In this document: piece by piece, positions 15,814 through 25,049 of the stretch
How the letters are laid out: the number at the start of each line of letters is the position of its first letter
Numbering within the stretch: position 1 is the stretch's first letter
Notes under the pieces: generated by a model
What the model saw: only the letters and a program-made list of their open reading frames with translations
Told to the model about the DNA's origin: nothing
The model's database searches: none
Assembly (NCBI GenBank): GCA_030526355.1
Contig: JAUNDC010000008.1
Span: forward strand, 37,802 to 101,801
Length of the DNA stretch: 64,000 bases
From: Bacillota bacterium
GTDB taxonomy: Bacteria > Bacillota > Clostridia > Peptostreptococcales > Anaerovoracaceae
Direction: 5' to 3'
Translations under genes and position numbers: made by a program

Positions 15814-17460
15814 ATGAATTTAATAACAGAATATGCGGCAGATATAAAAAAAGAATTCAAAGGGTATAATGGTAAAAGGTTCTCGAGGGATCTGATGGCC
15901 GGAGTTACTGTTGCGGCAGTGGCACTTCCTCTGGCTCTTGCCTTTGGTGTCAGCTCGGGTGCGACGGCGGCAGCGGGTCTTGTTACTGCGATAATCGGAG
16001 GAATAATAATAAGTATTTTCTCAGGAGCATCATTTCAGATTTCAGGCCCGACTGGAGCAATGACTGCAATACTTGTAACATTGGCTTCCAAATACGGCAT
16101 GCAGGGAATACTTATTTCATGTTTTCTTGCCGGTATAATACTGATACTTGCCGGAGTGCTGAAGCTGGGACGAATAATATACTACATACCATCATCGGTA
16201 ATAACAGGCTTTACATCGGGGATAGCCATCATAATAGCACTGGGGCAGCTTGACAACTTCTTCGGTGTTACCTCTGAGGGAGACCTTGCCATCATGAAGG
16301 TACTGTCATATTTTACATCGGGCTTTAATCCAAACCTGGCAGCTACAGGAATAGGTCTGGCTGTAATAATAATAATGCTGATATGGCCAAAGAAGCTTAA
16401 TGAGAAGCTGCCTTCATCGCTGGCGGCGCTGATAATAGTGCTGATAGCAAATCATTTCCTGCAGCTTGATGTGGCAGTAGTGGGAGAAATTCCCAAGACC
16501 TTGTTCCTTGATGACAGGCTTGCCATTGGAAGTCTTGATATGAGCCAGTTCTGGGATCTGTTCGTTCCGGCATTTTCGATTGCTGCCCTTGGTATGATAG
16601 AGAGTCTTCTCTGTGGAGCATCTGCCGGCAAGATGAAAAAGGAAGAACTCAACGCAGACAGAGAGCTTATTGCTCAGGGAATAGGCAATATTATCATCCC
16701 GATTTTTGGCGGAGTTCCTGCTACAGCAGCGATTGCCAGAACCAGTGTTGCTATCAAGGCAGGCTGTGAAACAAGGCTTACAGGAATAATCCATGCAGGA
16801 ATACTTTTGCTTTCCATGTTTGTGCTGGCACCGGTAATGTCCGCAATCCCGCTTTCGGCTCTGTCAGGAGTTCTTATCGTAACGGCATGGAGAATGAACG
16901 ACTGGACCAACATCAAGTTCATCTTCAATCATAAATTTAAATCAGGCATGGTAAAATTCATCGTTACCATGTGCGCTACGGTAGTACTTGACCTGACGCA
17001 GGCTATCATCATCGGCGTTGGCGCATCCATCATACTGATTCTCTATAAGCTTACGGACATTGATATTTCAGTGAGTGAGATTGATAAAGAAAGACTTGAG
17101 GAAATCGGTATCGAGCTGCCTAAGGTTTCAGGCAAGGTAAGAATAGCGTATCTGACAGGAGCAATTTTCTTCGCGGTAGTTGATAAGCTCGTAAAGAAGC
17201 TGTCAGAGCAGGAAGGAGTAACAGAAGGACTCATTCTGTCGATGCGAGGTGTGCCGGTCATCGACCTGTCGGGAATCCAGGGACTAATCGAGCTGGTGGA
17301 GGAGCTGGAAAGCCATGGTACCGAGGTATATCTGACAAGTGTACAGCCTAAGGTTCTCGAGGAGATGAGAAAAGGCGGGCTTGTTGATATGATAGGCGAG
17401 GAATATATTTTCCAGAGTGCAGAGCAGGCAATAGTGATTGCTCAGCAGGAGCATATGTAA
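15814..17460 (+). CDS. SulP (SLC26)-family anion transporter with STAS domain
   Basis: A 548-residue inner-membrane transporter. The start at 15814 is set by GGGAGGA just upstream; an in-frame ATG at 15775 lies inside the terminator/promoter region. Seen: many hydrophobic segments between about residues 30 and 410, the SulP signature region FQISGPTGAMTAILV near residue 84, the GGVPATAAIARTSVAIKAG segment near residue 296, and a C-terminal cytosolic STAS domain (ILSMRGVPVIDLSGIQGLIEL near residue 476). Family members carry sulfate, bicarbonate or dicarboxylates; substrate is not clear here. The gene is monocistronic, ending at a strong terminator. Confidence 0.92.
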   Translation: MNLITEYAADIKKEFKGYNGKRFSRDLMAGVTVAAVALPLALAFGVSSGATAAAGLVTAIIGGIIISIFSGASFQISGPTGAMTAILVTLASKYGMQGILISCFLAGIILILAGVLKLGRIIYYIPSSVITGFTSGIAIIIALGQLDNFFGVTSEGDLAIMKVLSYFTSGFNPNLAATGIGLAVIIIMLIWPKKLNEKLPSSLAALIIVLIANHFLQLDVAVVGEIPKTLFLDDRLAIGSLDMSQFWDLFVPAFSIAALGMIESLLCGASAGKMKKEELNADRELIAQGIGNIIIPIFGGVPATAAIARTSVAIKAGCETRLTGIIHAGILLLSMFVLAPVMSAIPLSALSGVLIVTAWRMNDWTNIKFIFNHKFKSGMVKFIVTMCATVVLDLTQAIIIGVGASIILILYKLTDIDISVSEIDKERLEEIGIELPKVSGKVRIAYLTGAIFFAVVDKLVKKLSEQEGVTEGLILSMRGVPVIDLSGIQGLIELVEELESHGTEVYLTSVQPKVLEEMRKGGLVDMIGEEYIFQSAEQAIVIAQQEHM

Positions 17461-17486
17461 AAGAGACACCAATCGGTGTCTCTTTT
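17459..17486. terminator. Bidirectional intrinsic terminator
   Basis: AAAAGAGACACC and GGTGTCTCTTTT form a perfect 12-bp stem around AATC. T-runs on both strands let it end the SulP gene (plus strand) and the purB-purA-alr-lipoprotein transcript (minus strand). Confidence 0.93.
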
Positions 17487-17499
17487 AGGTTCTGCTTAT

Positions 17500-17964
17500 T
17501 TAATCGTCTGTATCGTTCCAGCTTTCAAATGACCATTCGATGTCATCGCCGTTTTTAACAATATGCTTGTCGGCGGTTTCCATGATCATCTCGTCATTAA
17601 TCTCATATACCCATCCTGCAGTATCTGTAGCTTCAACGCTGTTGATTGCTGTAACGTATGGCATCTGGCTGCCATCATCCATAGTAATTTTAATATTGGC
17701 TTCCTCAGCGTATTTGTTAAGGACATCCAGAACCGAGCTGCCGTCGGCAATCACAACACGTGCATTTTCCACATCTGCGACCTTGGAGCTGTCAGGATAA
17801 TCAATATCGATGGTTACCGTTATTTCTTCAGCCGCAGCATCAGAAGACTGAGTCTGATCGGTGCTTCTTGCAGTGTCGGTATTTCCCGCAGTGTCATTGC
17901 TGCCGCACGCCGCCGTGGCAAATGCCAGCATCAGCGCCAGAACAAAAATAGAGATTTTTTTCAT
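17500..17964 (-). CDS. DUF4430-domain lipoprotein
   Basis: A 154-residue exported lipoprotein. The start at 17964 is preceded by AAAGGGGAA; an ATG 13 codons upstream overlaps alr. Seen: a signal peptide KKISIFVLALMLAFATAAC with a lipobox ending in cysteine near residue 20, a Ser/Thr/Asp-rich linker, then a DUF4430-like domain (SVLDVLNKYAEEANIKI, VTAINSVEATDTAGWVYEIN, final DDIEWSFESW). DUF4430 resembles the C-terminal domain of transcobalamin-type proteins and is common in extracellular Firmicutes proteins; a ligand is not known here. It follows alr by 28 bases and is last in the minus-strand transcript. Confidence 0.8.
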   Translation of the reverse strand: MKKISIFVLALMLAFATAACGSNDTAGNTDTARSTDQTQSSDAAAEEITVTIDIDYPDSSKVADVENARVVIADGSSVLDVLNKYAEEANIKITMDDGSQMPYVTAINSVEATDTAGWVYEINDEMIMETADKHIVKNGDDIEWSFESWNDTDD

Positions 17965-17992
17965 AATGCATTCCCCTTTCATAATGAATTGA

Positions 17993-19132
17993 TCAGTATA
18001 CATATACCTTCGGCAGTCTCTGGCCGAAAGCGCATACTATCTCATAGTTTATTGTGCCCGTTGCCTCTGCAATATCGTCTGCCAAAATTTCACAAATGCC
18101 GTCGCTTCCCATGATAGTAACTTCATCACCGGCTTTGACATAAGGCACATGAGTAACATCTATCATGCACTGATCCATGCAGATATTTCCGGCAATCGGC
18201 GCATATACACCATTGACTATGACCTTACCCTTGGAGGAATATGGCCTTGGGAAGCCGTCAGCATATCCGATAGGAATAGTAGCAATAAGGCTGTCCTTTG
18301 TTGCTGTGTATTTGCGGCCGTAGCTTACGGAAGTACCGGCAGGGACTTTTTTGAGCTGTACAATATTTGCCTTGACTGACATTACCGGCTTGATGGAAAG
18401 CTGTGCCTTATCAACCTCATTGGAAGGATAACATCCGTACAGGATTATGCCAGGGCGCACCATATCGTAATGAGCAGATGAAATCTCCATTATTGCAGCA
18501 CTGTTAGCCAGGGTTCTGCGAGGAATGTCCACGCCTGCTTCTCTGAGTCTTTTATAAAATACTGAATATCTCTGTTCCTGAACTGCTGAATATGTTTTGT
18601 CAGCAGAATCGGCAGTAGAGAAATGAGAGAAGAGACCCTGTATCTGGAAATTAGGAAGAGTCTGTATCATCTTCACATCCTCTATTGAGGCGGGATCCTC
18701 AGGGTTGTATCCTATTCTGCCCATGCCTGTATCGGCAGCGATATATCCTTTGATGATTATTCCTGCCTTCTGTGCAGCCTTGGAAATAGCTTCGGCATTT
18801 TTGAAATCGCATACTACAGGTGAAAGTCTGTGCTCCACGATTACATCAGCGTATGGCTCAGGAGTAAGACCGAGCACCAGAATTTCCTCCAGCAGGAAGC
18901 CTGCCTCTCTGAGGCGGATTGCTTCGGAAAGAGTTGCAACACCGAACGAATCAATGCCGTTTGCTCTGAGCACGGTAGCAACTTTTACAGAGCCATGTCC
19001 ATAGCCGTCTGCCTTGATAATTCCAGTGATTTTTTTACCGGGGCCAACCTTTTCCTTGATGCTCTTGATGTTGTAATCAAGGTTTGTGATGTTGATTTCA
19101 GCCCAGGCAGCTCTGATAGCTTCTTTGTACAT
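17993..19132 (-). CDS. alr: Alanine racemase
   Basis: A 379-residue fold-type III PLP enzyme interconverting L- and D-alanine for peptidoglycan. Seen: the PLP lysine in IIKADGYGHGS near residue 40, ADTGMGRIGY near residue 133, NSAAIM near residue 204, the second catalytic tyrosine in SYGRKYTA near residue 266 and GNICMDQCMID near residue 312. Length is normal. It sits 4 bases after purA, so it shares the purine-gene transcript, an unusual pairing that probably reflects operon assembly rather than pathway logic. Confidence 0.95.
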   Translation of the reverse strand: MYKEAIRAAWAEINITNLDYNIKSIKEKVGPGKKITGIIKADGYGHGSVKVATVLRANGIDSFGVATLSEAIRLREAGFLLEEILVLGLTPEPYADVIVEHRLSPVVCDFKNAEAISKAAQKAGIIIKGYIAADTGMGRIGYNPEDPASIEDVKMIQTLPNFQIQGLFSHFSTADSADKTYSAVQEQRYSVFYKRLREAGVDIPRRTLANSAAIMEISSAHYDMVRPGIILYGCYPSNEVDKAQLSIKPVMSVKANIVQLKKVPAGTSVSYGRKYTATKDSLIATIPIGYADGFPRPYSSKGKVIVNGVYAPIAGNICMDQCMIDVTHVPYVKAGDEVTIMGSDGICEILADDIAEATGTINYEIVCAFGQRLPKVYVY

Positions 19133-19136
19133 TTTT

Positions 19137-20429
19137 TTACACCTCCGGTGTTCTCTTTATGATATCTTCTCTTCCCGGTCCATTGGAAACGTATGTGATA
19201 GGGAAGCCGATAAGCTTTTCGATTTCGTTTACGTAGTTCTGTGCTTCAGCAGGAAGATCTTCAAAGTTTCTGATGCCGGTGATATCGCATTTCCATCCCG
19301 GCAGCTTTTTAAGAACAGGCTTTGCCTTTTCCAGCTGTGATGTTGCAGGAAATCTTGTAGTCACCTCTCCGTCAATTTCGTATCCGACGCATACAGGGAT
19401 TTCATCAAGATATCCCAGAGGATCCAGCACAGTGAAAGCAACCTCGGTGGTTCCCTGCGTCATGCAGCCGTATTTTGTTGCAACTGCATCGAACCAGCCT
19501 ACTCTTCTCGGTCTGCCTGTTGTTGCACCATATTCACCGCCGTCACCGCCGCGTTTTCTCAGCTCCTCTGCTTCCTCCTCATCGAGGATTTCGCTGACGA
19601 AGGCACCGCCGCCTACTGCACTTGAGTAAGCCTTGACAACTGTGAGGATCTCCTTGATTTCATAAGGGGGAACTCCCGCACCGATAGCTCCGTATGCAGC
19701 CAGAGTTGAGGAGGATGTTACCATCGGATAGATTCCATGATCGGTATCCTTGAGAGCACCCAGCTGACCCTCCAGCAGAATGTTCTTGCCTGCCTTGATA
19801 GCCTCGTCCAGGAAAAGAGCCACGTCGCATACATAAGGTTCGACCATTTCCTTGTATTTCATGAGAGTATTCATGATATCGTCGGCATCCAGCTCAGGCT
19901 TGTTGTAAAGGTGCTTCAGCAGAACATTCTTCTGGGCGATAACACGTTCAACCTTTTCACGGAGAAGAGCCTCATCCATGAAAAGCTCCTGAACCTGGAA
20001 TCCTATCTTGGCATACTTGTCCGAATAAAACGGTGCGATGCCTGACTTGGTTGAGCCGAAGGCCTTGCCTGCCAGTCTTTCCTCTTCATATTCATCAAAG
20101 AGAATGTGATAAGGCATAAGTATTTGGGCACGATCCGATACCAGAATCTTCGGCATTGGAACGCCCTTGCTTACGATGTCGTTGATTTCGTTGAACATAT
20201 ACGGGATGTTAAGTGCTACACCGTTGCCGAGGATGCTGGTGGTGTGATCGTAGAATACACCTGACGGCAGCATGTGGAGAGCGAACTTGCCGTAATTGTT
20301 TTTGATGGTGTGTCCGGCATTGCTTCCTCCCTGGAATCTGATAATGATATCAGCCTCCTGAGAAAGCATGTCTGTGATTTTACCTTTTCCTTCGTCGCCC
20401 CAGTTGGCGCCTACGATTGCTTTGATCAT
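19137..20429 (-). CDS. purA: Adenylosuccinate synthetase
   Basis: A 430-residue enzyme joining IMP and aspartate with GTP to make adenylosuccinate, first committed step to AMP. Seen: GANWGDEGKGKITDML at the N-terminus (GTP/IMP loop with catalytic Asp and His later), FQGGSNAGHTI near residue 33, STKSGIAPFYSDK near residue 126, EGQLGALKDTDHGIYP near residue 219 and TTGRPRRVGWFD near residue 302. It follows purB, which does the next step, and precedes alr by four bases. Confidence 0.96.
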   Translation of the reverse strand: MIKAIVGANWGDEGKGKITDMLSQEADIIIRFQGGSNAGHTIKNNYGKFALHMLPSGVFYDHTTSILGNGVALNIPYMFNEINDIVSKGVPMPKILVSDRAQILMPYHILFDEYEEERLAGKAFGSTKSGIAPFYSDKYAKIGFQVQELFMDEALLREKVERVIAQKNVLLKHLYNKPELDADDIMNTLMKYKEMVEPYVCDVALFLDEAIKAGKNILLEGQLGALKDTDHGIYPMVTSSSTLAAYGAIGAGVPPYEIKEILTVVKAYSSAVGGGAFVSEILDEEEAEELRKRGGDGGEYGATTGRPRRVGWFDAVATKYGCMTQGTTEVAFTVLDPLGYLDEIPVCVGYEIDGEVTTRFPATSQLEKAKPVLKKLPGWKCDITGIRNFEDLPAEAQNYVNEIEKLIGFPITYVSNGPGREDIIKRTPEV

Positions 20430-20497
20430 ATGAATCTCCTTTGTATTTTAATGCATTGATTTCAGATTATCAGCCGTATATCCGGCCGGTTAAGGGA

Positions 20498-21934
20498 CTA
20501 TACCGTAACTTCACCGTGCATGCCCAGTGAATCTCTGTTGGCATCAATAATCGGATTGACTACATTATTGAGGAAGTCATCTGTCTGTGAAGCTGCACAG
20601 CCTGTGAAATTCTCCGGCTTCATAAGTGCCTGAAGCTGCTCCTTCGTCATGTTAAAGGCAGGATCTGCAGCAATACGGTCAAGCAGGTCGTTGTCCGCAC
20701 CCTCTTCCTTGACGCGTTTGCCTGCAGCCATGGAATGCTGTCTGATTTTTTCGTGAAGAACCTGTCTGTCACCGCCGGCCTTTACTGCGTCCATCATGAT
20801 GTTTTCGGTGGCCATGAACGGAAGCTCGGATCTGAGCCTTGCTTCTATAACCTTAGGATATACAACAAGTCCTGAAGTTATGTTCATATAAAGCTCCAGA
20901 ATACCATCGGCAGCCAGGAAGCTTTCGGAAATGCTGAGTCTTTTGTTTGCCGAATCGTCCAGAGTTCTCTCGAACCACTGAGTAGATGCTGTGATGGCAG
21001 GGTTCAGAGTTCCGGCCATTACGAAATTGGCAAGTGCGGCGATACGCTCAGAACGCATAGGGTTTCTTTTGTAAGCCATTGCTGACGAGCCGATCTGGTT
21101 CTTTTCAAACGGCTCTTCGATTTCCTTCAGATGCTGAAGCAGCCTGATATCGTTGCTGAATTTATGTGCACTCTGGGCAATTCCTGAAAGCACGTTGAGC
21201 ACTCTCGAGTCCACTTTACGCGAATATGTCTGACCCGATACAGGGTAGCAGCTGTCAAAGCCCATCTTCTCTGCAATAAGCCCGTCCAGCTTTCTCACCT
21301 TGTCAAGGTCTCCGTCAAAAAGCTCCAGGAAGCTCGCCTGTGTGCCTGTCGTTCCTTTTGAACCCAGCAGCTTCATGTTGTCCAGCACATGATCCAGGTC
21401 CTCAAGATCCAGCACCAGGTCGTGGAGCCACAGAGTCGCTCTCTTGCCTACAGTTGTAGGCTGTGCGGGCTGAAAATGCGTGAAGCCCAGCGTAGGCAGC
21501 GTCTTGTATTTATCTGCAAAATCCGCCAGATTGGCGATAACGTTAATAAGCTTTTTTCTGATAAGTCTGAGCGCCTCGGTCATTATGATGAGATCGGTGT
21601 TGTCTCCCACATAACAGGAGGTTGCTCCCAGATGGATTATTCCTTTGGCATTGGGACACTGCAGCCCATAAGCATAAACATGGGACATGACATCGTGGCG
21701 TACCACCTTTTCACGTTCCTTTGCGGCTTCGTAGTTTATATCGTCTGCCGCTGCTTTGAGCTCGGCTATCTGTTCATCTGTGATAGGAAGACCCAGTTCC
21801 TTTTCTGATTCGGCGAGAGCTATCCAGAGCTTGCGCCAGGTCCTGAATTTCATCTCAGGAGAAAAAAGGTACTTCATTTCCTTGCTCGGGTATCTCTCAG
21901 ACAGTGAGCTTGTGTAGTTCTGTGTGTTGTTCAT
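20498..21934 (-). CDS. purB: Adenylosuccinate lyase
   Basis: A 478-residue fumarase-superfamily enzyme that cleaves adenylosuccinate to AMP and also SAICAR to AICAR. Seen: HDVMSHVYAY near residue 75, LGATSCYVGDNTDL near residue 104, THFQPAQPTTVGKR near residue 158 and the signature SSAMAYKRNPMRSE near residue 293. It is the first gene of the minus-strand unit purB-purA-alr-lipoprotein; an AAGGAG site precedes the ATG. The 68-base gap to purA shows no terminator. Confidence 0.95.
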   Translation of the reverse strand: MNNTQNYTSSLSERYPSKEMKYLFSPEMKFRTWRKLWIALAESEKELGLPITDEQIAELKAAADDINYEAAKEREKVVRHDVMSHVYAYGLQCPNAKGIIHLGATSCYVGDNTDLIIMTEALRLIRKKLINVIANLADFADKYKTLPTLGFTHFQPAQPTTVGKRATLWLHDLVLDLEDLDHVLDNMKLLGSKGTTGTQASFLELFDGDLDKVRKLDGLIAEKMGFDSCYPVSGQTYSRKVDSRVLNVLSGIAQSAHKFSNDIRLLQHLKEIEEPFEKNQIGSSAMAYKRNPMRSERIAALANFVMAGTLNPAITASTQWFERTLDDSANKRLSISESFLAADGILELYMNITSGLVVYPKVIEARLRSELPFMATENIMMDAVKAGGDRQVLHEKIRQHSMAAGKRVKEEGADNDLLDRIAADPAFNMTKEQLQALMKPENFTGCAASQTDDFLNNVVNPIIDANRDSLGMHGEVTV

Positions 21935-22064
21935 GGTACACTCCTTATTTATATGAATAATTTGTTCTGCGGCAACGCCGCCTTGTTTCTTCTGTGTAAA
22001 ATATGTATAGACCGGAACATGGGCGTGTCTGCCGGCTTTGACCTGTTTTTAAACATACACATAA

Positions 22065-22094
22065 ATTATATCATAAGAAGCTGTGCAATTACAA
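22065..22094 (-). promoter_or_regulatory. Promoter for purB operon
   Basis: On the minus strand -35 TTGTAA (22094-22089) and -10 TATAAT (22070-22065) are separated by 18 bp. The leader to the purB ATG at 21934 is about 120 bases. I see no recognisable purine riboswitch in it. Confidence 0.6.
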
Positions 22095-22152
22095 GGTTTG
22101 GAGATAGTTTTGCGGTGCTGAATGCATAGACTGCCGACAGTTGTATAGCTGA

Positions 22153-23013
22153 TTATTCTTTTGACGAAAAAAGATAGGTTATGAGAGCAGCTGCGATGAC
22201 AAGGGTGCAGCCTGCAATGGATGACCAGTCAGGGATCTCACCAAGAAAAATGAATCCCAGAATAAGTGAGAATACAATGCCGAAATAATTGTAAATGCTG
22301 ATTTCGGCAGCTGTAGCCATGCGATATGAATAGGTCAGCGTAATCTGACCGAAGCCTCCGAAAATTCCGATAAGAAGCAGCAGGAACAATTCGTGGGCGT
22401 CGGGAACGACAAAATCGTGAAGCATGAACGGAATCGTAGCTATAACGCAGAAGGTTGAGAAATGCATGATGATGGTCATGCCGTTCACTTTGTTCTTGAA
22501 ATATGCCAGTAGTGTATAGGATACACTGGTGAAAAATGCACACAGAAATGCCATAAAGAGAGGGAACATGTTGGAATTAAATGCGGGGTTGCCTACGAGC
22601 GCAGCTCCGGCAAAGGCAATTAGAAGTGCAGGTACCTGGACTTTTTTGATTTTTTCCTTGAGAAAGATGGCTGCCCAGAGCGTTATGAGAAACGGTGACA
22701 GCTTCATAAGTGTGGTGACATCTCCCTGATGTGCGTGAGCAGATGCATAGAACATGGTGATGAATCCGAGAAATCCGAAAAATGAACGCACAAAAAGAAG
22801 CGGCTGGTGTTTCCTGCTTCCAAACAGGGAGCCGCCGGTTCTGAGAATTACTATGAGACTCATGACGAGGCAGACAATGTTTCTGAAAAATATCTGCTCC
22901 ATCAGCGGTATGCTGCCGCCGGTCATATTGATTGCTATCTGCATCGCAGAAAAAAGAAGCGCAGAACTGCTCATCAGCACTGCGCCCTTCTGGCGTTCGT
23001 TTAAATCAGTCAT
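22153..23013 (-). CDS. EamA-family (DMT) transporter
   Basis: A 286-residue membrane protein of the drug/metabolite transporter superfamily with two five-helix EamA repeats. Seen: hydrophobic segments across the whole length, the first repeat ending near residue 140 (FLKEKIKKVQVPALLIAFAG region) and the second ending with FLGEIPDWSSIAGCTLVIAA near residue 255, the usual GE-x-P motif before the last helix of each repeat. Substrate cannot be inferred; family members export amino acids and related compounds. It is on the minus strand between the purB leader and a small NrdD-like gene, probably its own unit. Confidence 0.85.
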   Translation of the reverse strand: MTDLNERQKGAVLMSSSALLFSAMQIAINMTGGSIPLMEQIFFRNIVCLVMSLIVILRTGGSLFGSRKHQPLLFVRSFFGFLGFITMFYASAHAHQGDVTTLMKLSPFLITLWAAIFLKEKIKKVQVPALLIAFAGAALVGNPAFNSNMFPLFMAFLCAFFTSVSYTLLAYFKNKVNGMTIIMHFSTFCVIATIPFMLHDFVVPDAHELFLLLLIGIFGGFGQITLTYSYRMATAAEISIYNYFGIVFSLILGFIFLGEIPDWSSIAGCTLVIAAALITYLFSSKE

Positions 23014-23058
23014 TGCAATTACCGTGTGCAGGCTGTAGCGTTAACGGACAGACCGCGG

Positions 23059-23349
23059 CTATGCCAGCGTTTCCATCTGTCCTGAAGCGGAAGAAACAGA
23101 ATGTTTGACTCTGTCGGCTTCTTCAGCTGCCTTGGCATCATTCCATTTGTCCATGGTGCCAACAAGATATCCGGTTATCCTCCTGATTCTCTCAAAAGGA
23201 ACGTGTGAAAAAGTGTAGTCGAGATCGGCATATTCGCCGTCTATTCTAATATCAAGTTTGTCCAGCTTGCGGTTATATTTGTTCTCGAGGTAATCCACAT
23301 AAGCCTGAGCTTCAACGGGATCTGCGTTTCCTGTGATTATTACTGACAT
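23059..23349 (-). CDS. Small stand-alone protein resembling the glycyl-radical tail of anaerobic ribonucleotide reductase NrdD
   Basis: A 96-residue protein; the start at 23349 follows AGAAGGAGGAACCGAAT. The C-terminal half contains RRITGYLVGTMDKWNDAKAA followed by DRVKH, which matches the end of class III ribonucleotide reductases, where the glycine of the GYL turn carries the radical. The catalytic barrel is absent, and there is no cysteine, so the NrdD zinc site is missing too. Stand-alone glycyl-radical domains exist for pyruvate formate-lyase (GrcA/YfiD), which repairs the damaged enzyme; a similar spare-part role here is inference. No nrdD or nrdG gene is in the window. Confidence 0.65.
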   Translation of the reverse strand: MSVIITGNADPVEAQAYVDYLENKYNRKLDKLDIRIDGEYADLDYTFSHVPFERIRRITGYLVGTMDKWNDAKAAEEADRVKHSVSSASGQMETLA

Positions 23350-23530
23350 ATTCGGTTCCTCCTTCTGTATCTGGTGATGATTATACACCAGGACACTATA
23401 TTTTGTATATAGAAGGACAGCAAAAATACATCAAAAAAACAAAGTGGACTAAAAAGGTACTGTTAGGGCTGTCTGTGTTCAAGCGGCTGTGTTGCTATGA
23501 ATATTAGGCAGAATGGAGAATAAAGAATAC

Positions 23531-23560
23531 TTGAAAAAACCGTATAACCTGTGTTATTAT
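23531..23560 (+). promoter_or_regulatory. Promoter for tRNA-Arg
   Basis: -35 TTGAAA (23531-23536) and -10 TATTAT (23555-23560) are 18 bp apart, about 55 bases ahead of the tRNA 5' end. Confidence 0.5.
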
Positions 23561-23616
23561 ATACAGGTCGTGAGAGCAGCGAGCCTGTTTCTCGGATAAT
23601 ACAGTTGAATAAGCAT

Positions 23617-23691
23617 GCCTCTATAGTTAAATGGATATAACAAGCCCCTCCTAAGGGTTAGTTGCTGGTTCGATTCCGGCTAGGGGTGCCA
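23617..23691 (+). tRNA. tRNA-Arg (anticodon CCU)
   Basis: A 75-base tRNA with encoded CCA. Acceptor GCCTCTA pairs with TAGGGGT (two G-U pairs), anticodon stem AGCCC/GGGTT encloses CTCCTAA giving anticodon CCT, and the T arm holds GGTTCGATTCC. It reads AGG, a common arginine codon family in this AT-leaning genome. Confidence 0.93.
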
Positions 23692-23704
23692 TTAAAATCC
23701 CGAA

Positions 23705-23750
23705 AAACTGTCGCGTTAACGTGTTTAACCGTTAACTCGACGGTTTTTTT
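23705..23750 (+). terminator. Terminator after tRNA-Arg
   Basis: AACTGTCG-C-GTTAACG pairs with CGTTAAC-T-CGACGGTT around a short loop, then seven T residues. It ends the tRNA transcript 14 bases after CCA. Confidence 0.88.
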
Positions 23751-23872
23751 GATGTGAACTTAATGATTTAAACTGGCCAGACTCAGAAGAAGCTTGCCAG
23801 CAGAATTGATTGCAGAGTGTGCGGGCATGCCTGCCTTTTTAAAGTCTCCAAATGATGGTCATAATAGGCTTA

Positions 23873-24802
23873 TTACAGTTGCTCTATTTCTTCCTTAGAT
23901 AATCCTGTATTCGCTGCTATAACCTCGATATCAATTCCTGCTTTTTTAAAGTTTGCTGCAATTTCTCTAGCTCCTTCTATTTTACCCTCGATTTTACCTT
24001 CGCGTATGCCCTCGATTTTACCATCAGCCTTGCCATTGTCATACCCCGCAGTCCTCTCCAGCATGACCCACATCTCCCATTTTTCTCTTGCTATCCTGAG
24101 CTCACGCAGCTTGTCTTCCTCGCTTATTTTTTTCAGTACAGTATCCGTCATTCCGATCACCTCATCACCCTTTTTGACAAGCTCCTCCACATATGCTTTT
24201 TCCTCCGGATTTCCTGAACACTTCATATATGCCCCTAGCTGCTCGAGGTCACTCATTTCACTAAGCTGCATACCATCGCGCCTGATTTTATCGAGCTCTA
24301 TGTAATGCAGCTCCATGATATCCGAAAGTTCTTTTAAACTGTTTCGTTCACGCAGCGTGTAAACCGAATGAAACGGTATCTCCTGCGGAAACAGCTTGCC
24401 CTTCACAAAACTTATAACTATGCTTTTCTTCATTTTACCATAGTCCTGACCTCTGTCCAAGCCTTCCGTAAGCTGTTTGCTGACATAAAATACTGTCCTG
24501 TTCACATACACATCCAAATCGCCTATCTGCATTTCGATATCTATGAGCTCGCCCCTGGAAGTCTCGGCCTTGATATCCATTATTATTGTTTTACCTTCGT
24601 AGCAGTCATCGATGGAGAACGGATTCTTGTATGTAATATCCACAATCGGATCATCCCGGAGGTCAAGCACAAGATTCAGCAAGGCAATGAGCGCCGCTTT
24701 GCTTTCAGGGGTATCCCTGCCGTACACCGCTTTAAAGATTATGTCGCTGGTAAGTGGCTCACGGGTAATTTCTTTTTTAATCTTTATTTCGTCTTTTTTC
24801 AT
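23873..24802 (-). CDS. Rpn-family recombination-promoting nuclease (PD-(D/E)XK)
   Basis: A 309-residue protein of the Rpn/PDDEXK_2 'putative transposase' family. Seen: PLTSDIIFKAVYGRD at about residue 16, FSIDDCYEGKTIIMDIKAET with the D-x-K catalytic core near residue 75, LIDIEMQIGDLDVYVNRTVFYVSKQ near residue 87-112, and a low-complexity C-terminus of GKIEG-type repeats (near residues 262-283), which is typical. Escherichia coli RpnA is a DNA endonuclease promoting RecA-independent recombination; its relatives spread horizontally in many paralogues. Position next to a tRNA gene fits a mobile or hot-spot insertion, but no flanking repeats are visible. Confidence 0.87.
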   Translation of the reverse strand: MKKDEIKIKKEITREPLTSDIIFKAVYGRDTPESKAALIALLNLVLDLRDDPIVDITYKNPFSIDDCYEGKTIIMDIKAETSRGELIDIEMQIGDLDVYVNRTVFYVSKQLTEGLDRGQDYGKMKKSIVISFVKGKLFPQEIPFHSVYTLRERNSLKELSDIMELHYIELDKIRRDGMQLSEMSDLEQLGAYMKCSGNPEEKAYVEELVKKGDEVIGMTDTVLKKISEEDKLRELRIAREKWEMWVMLERTAGYDNGKADGKIEGIREGKIEGKIEGAREIAANFKKAGIDIEVIAANTGLSKEEIEQL

Positions 24803-24983
24803 TTCTCTATTCCCATCTTTCTGTAAAATATTGTATTATTCTTATGGGAAAAATTTTACATCGGCTACGCTGGGTTGTCAATACATTTTTGTAATTAATT
24901 TACATTTAGTTGCTTTGAAGCCGCTCTGATTGTACTCAAACCCGGATAACCTGATGTAGAGCCAGCCGTCGCACATGTTTTCC

Positions 24984-25012
24984 TTTTCACAGCTCGTATT
25001 TGATGATATAAT
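24984..25012 (+). promoter_or_regulatory. Promoter for the c-di-GMP signalling gene
   Basis: -35-like TTTTCA (24984-24989), 17-bp spacer and perfect -10 TATAAT (25007-25012), 37 bases before the start codon at 25050. Confidence 0.55.
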
Positions 25013-25049
25013 CTAATTCAAGACAAAAAGACAGAGGAAGGGGATTGGT

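Noticed and set aside
23692..23872. Integrated element boundaries (attL/attR) at tRNA-Arg
   Set aside because: No repeat of the tRNA 3' end is seen nearby and there is no integrase; the tRNA has its own terminator, and the Rpn gene alone does not show an island.
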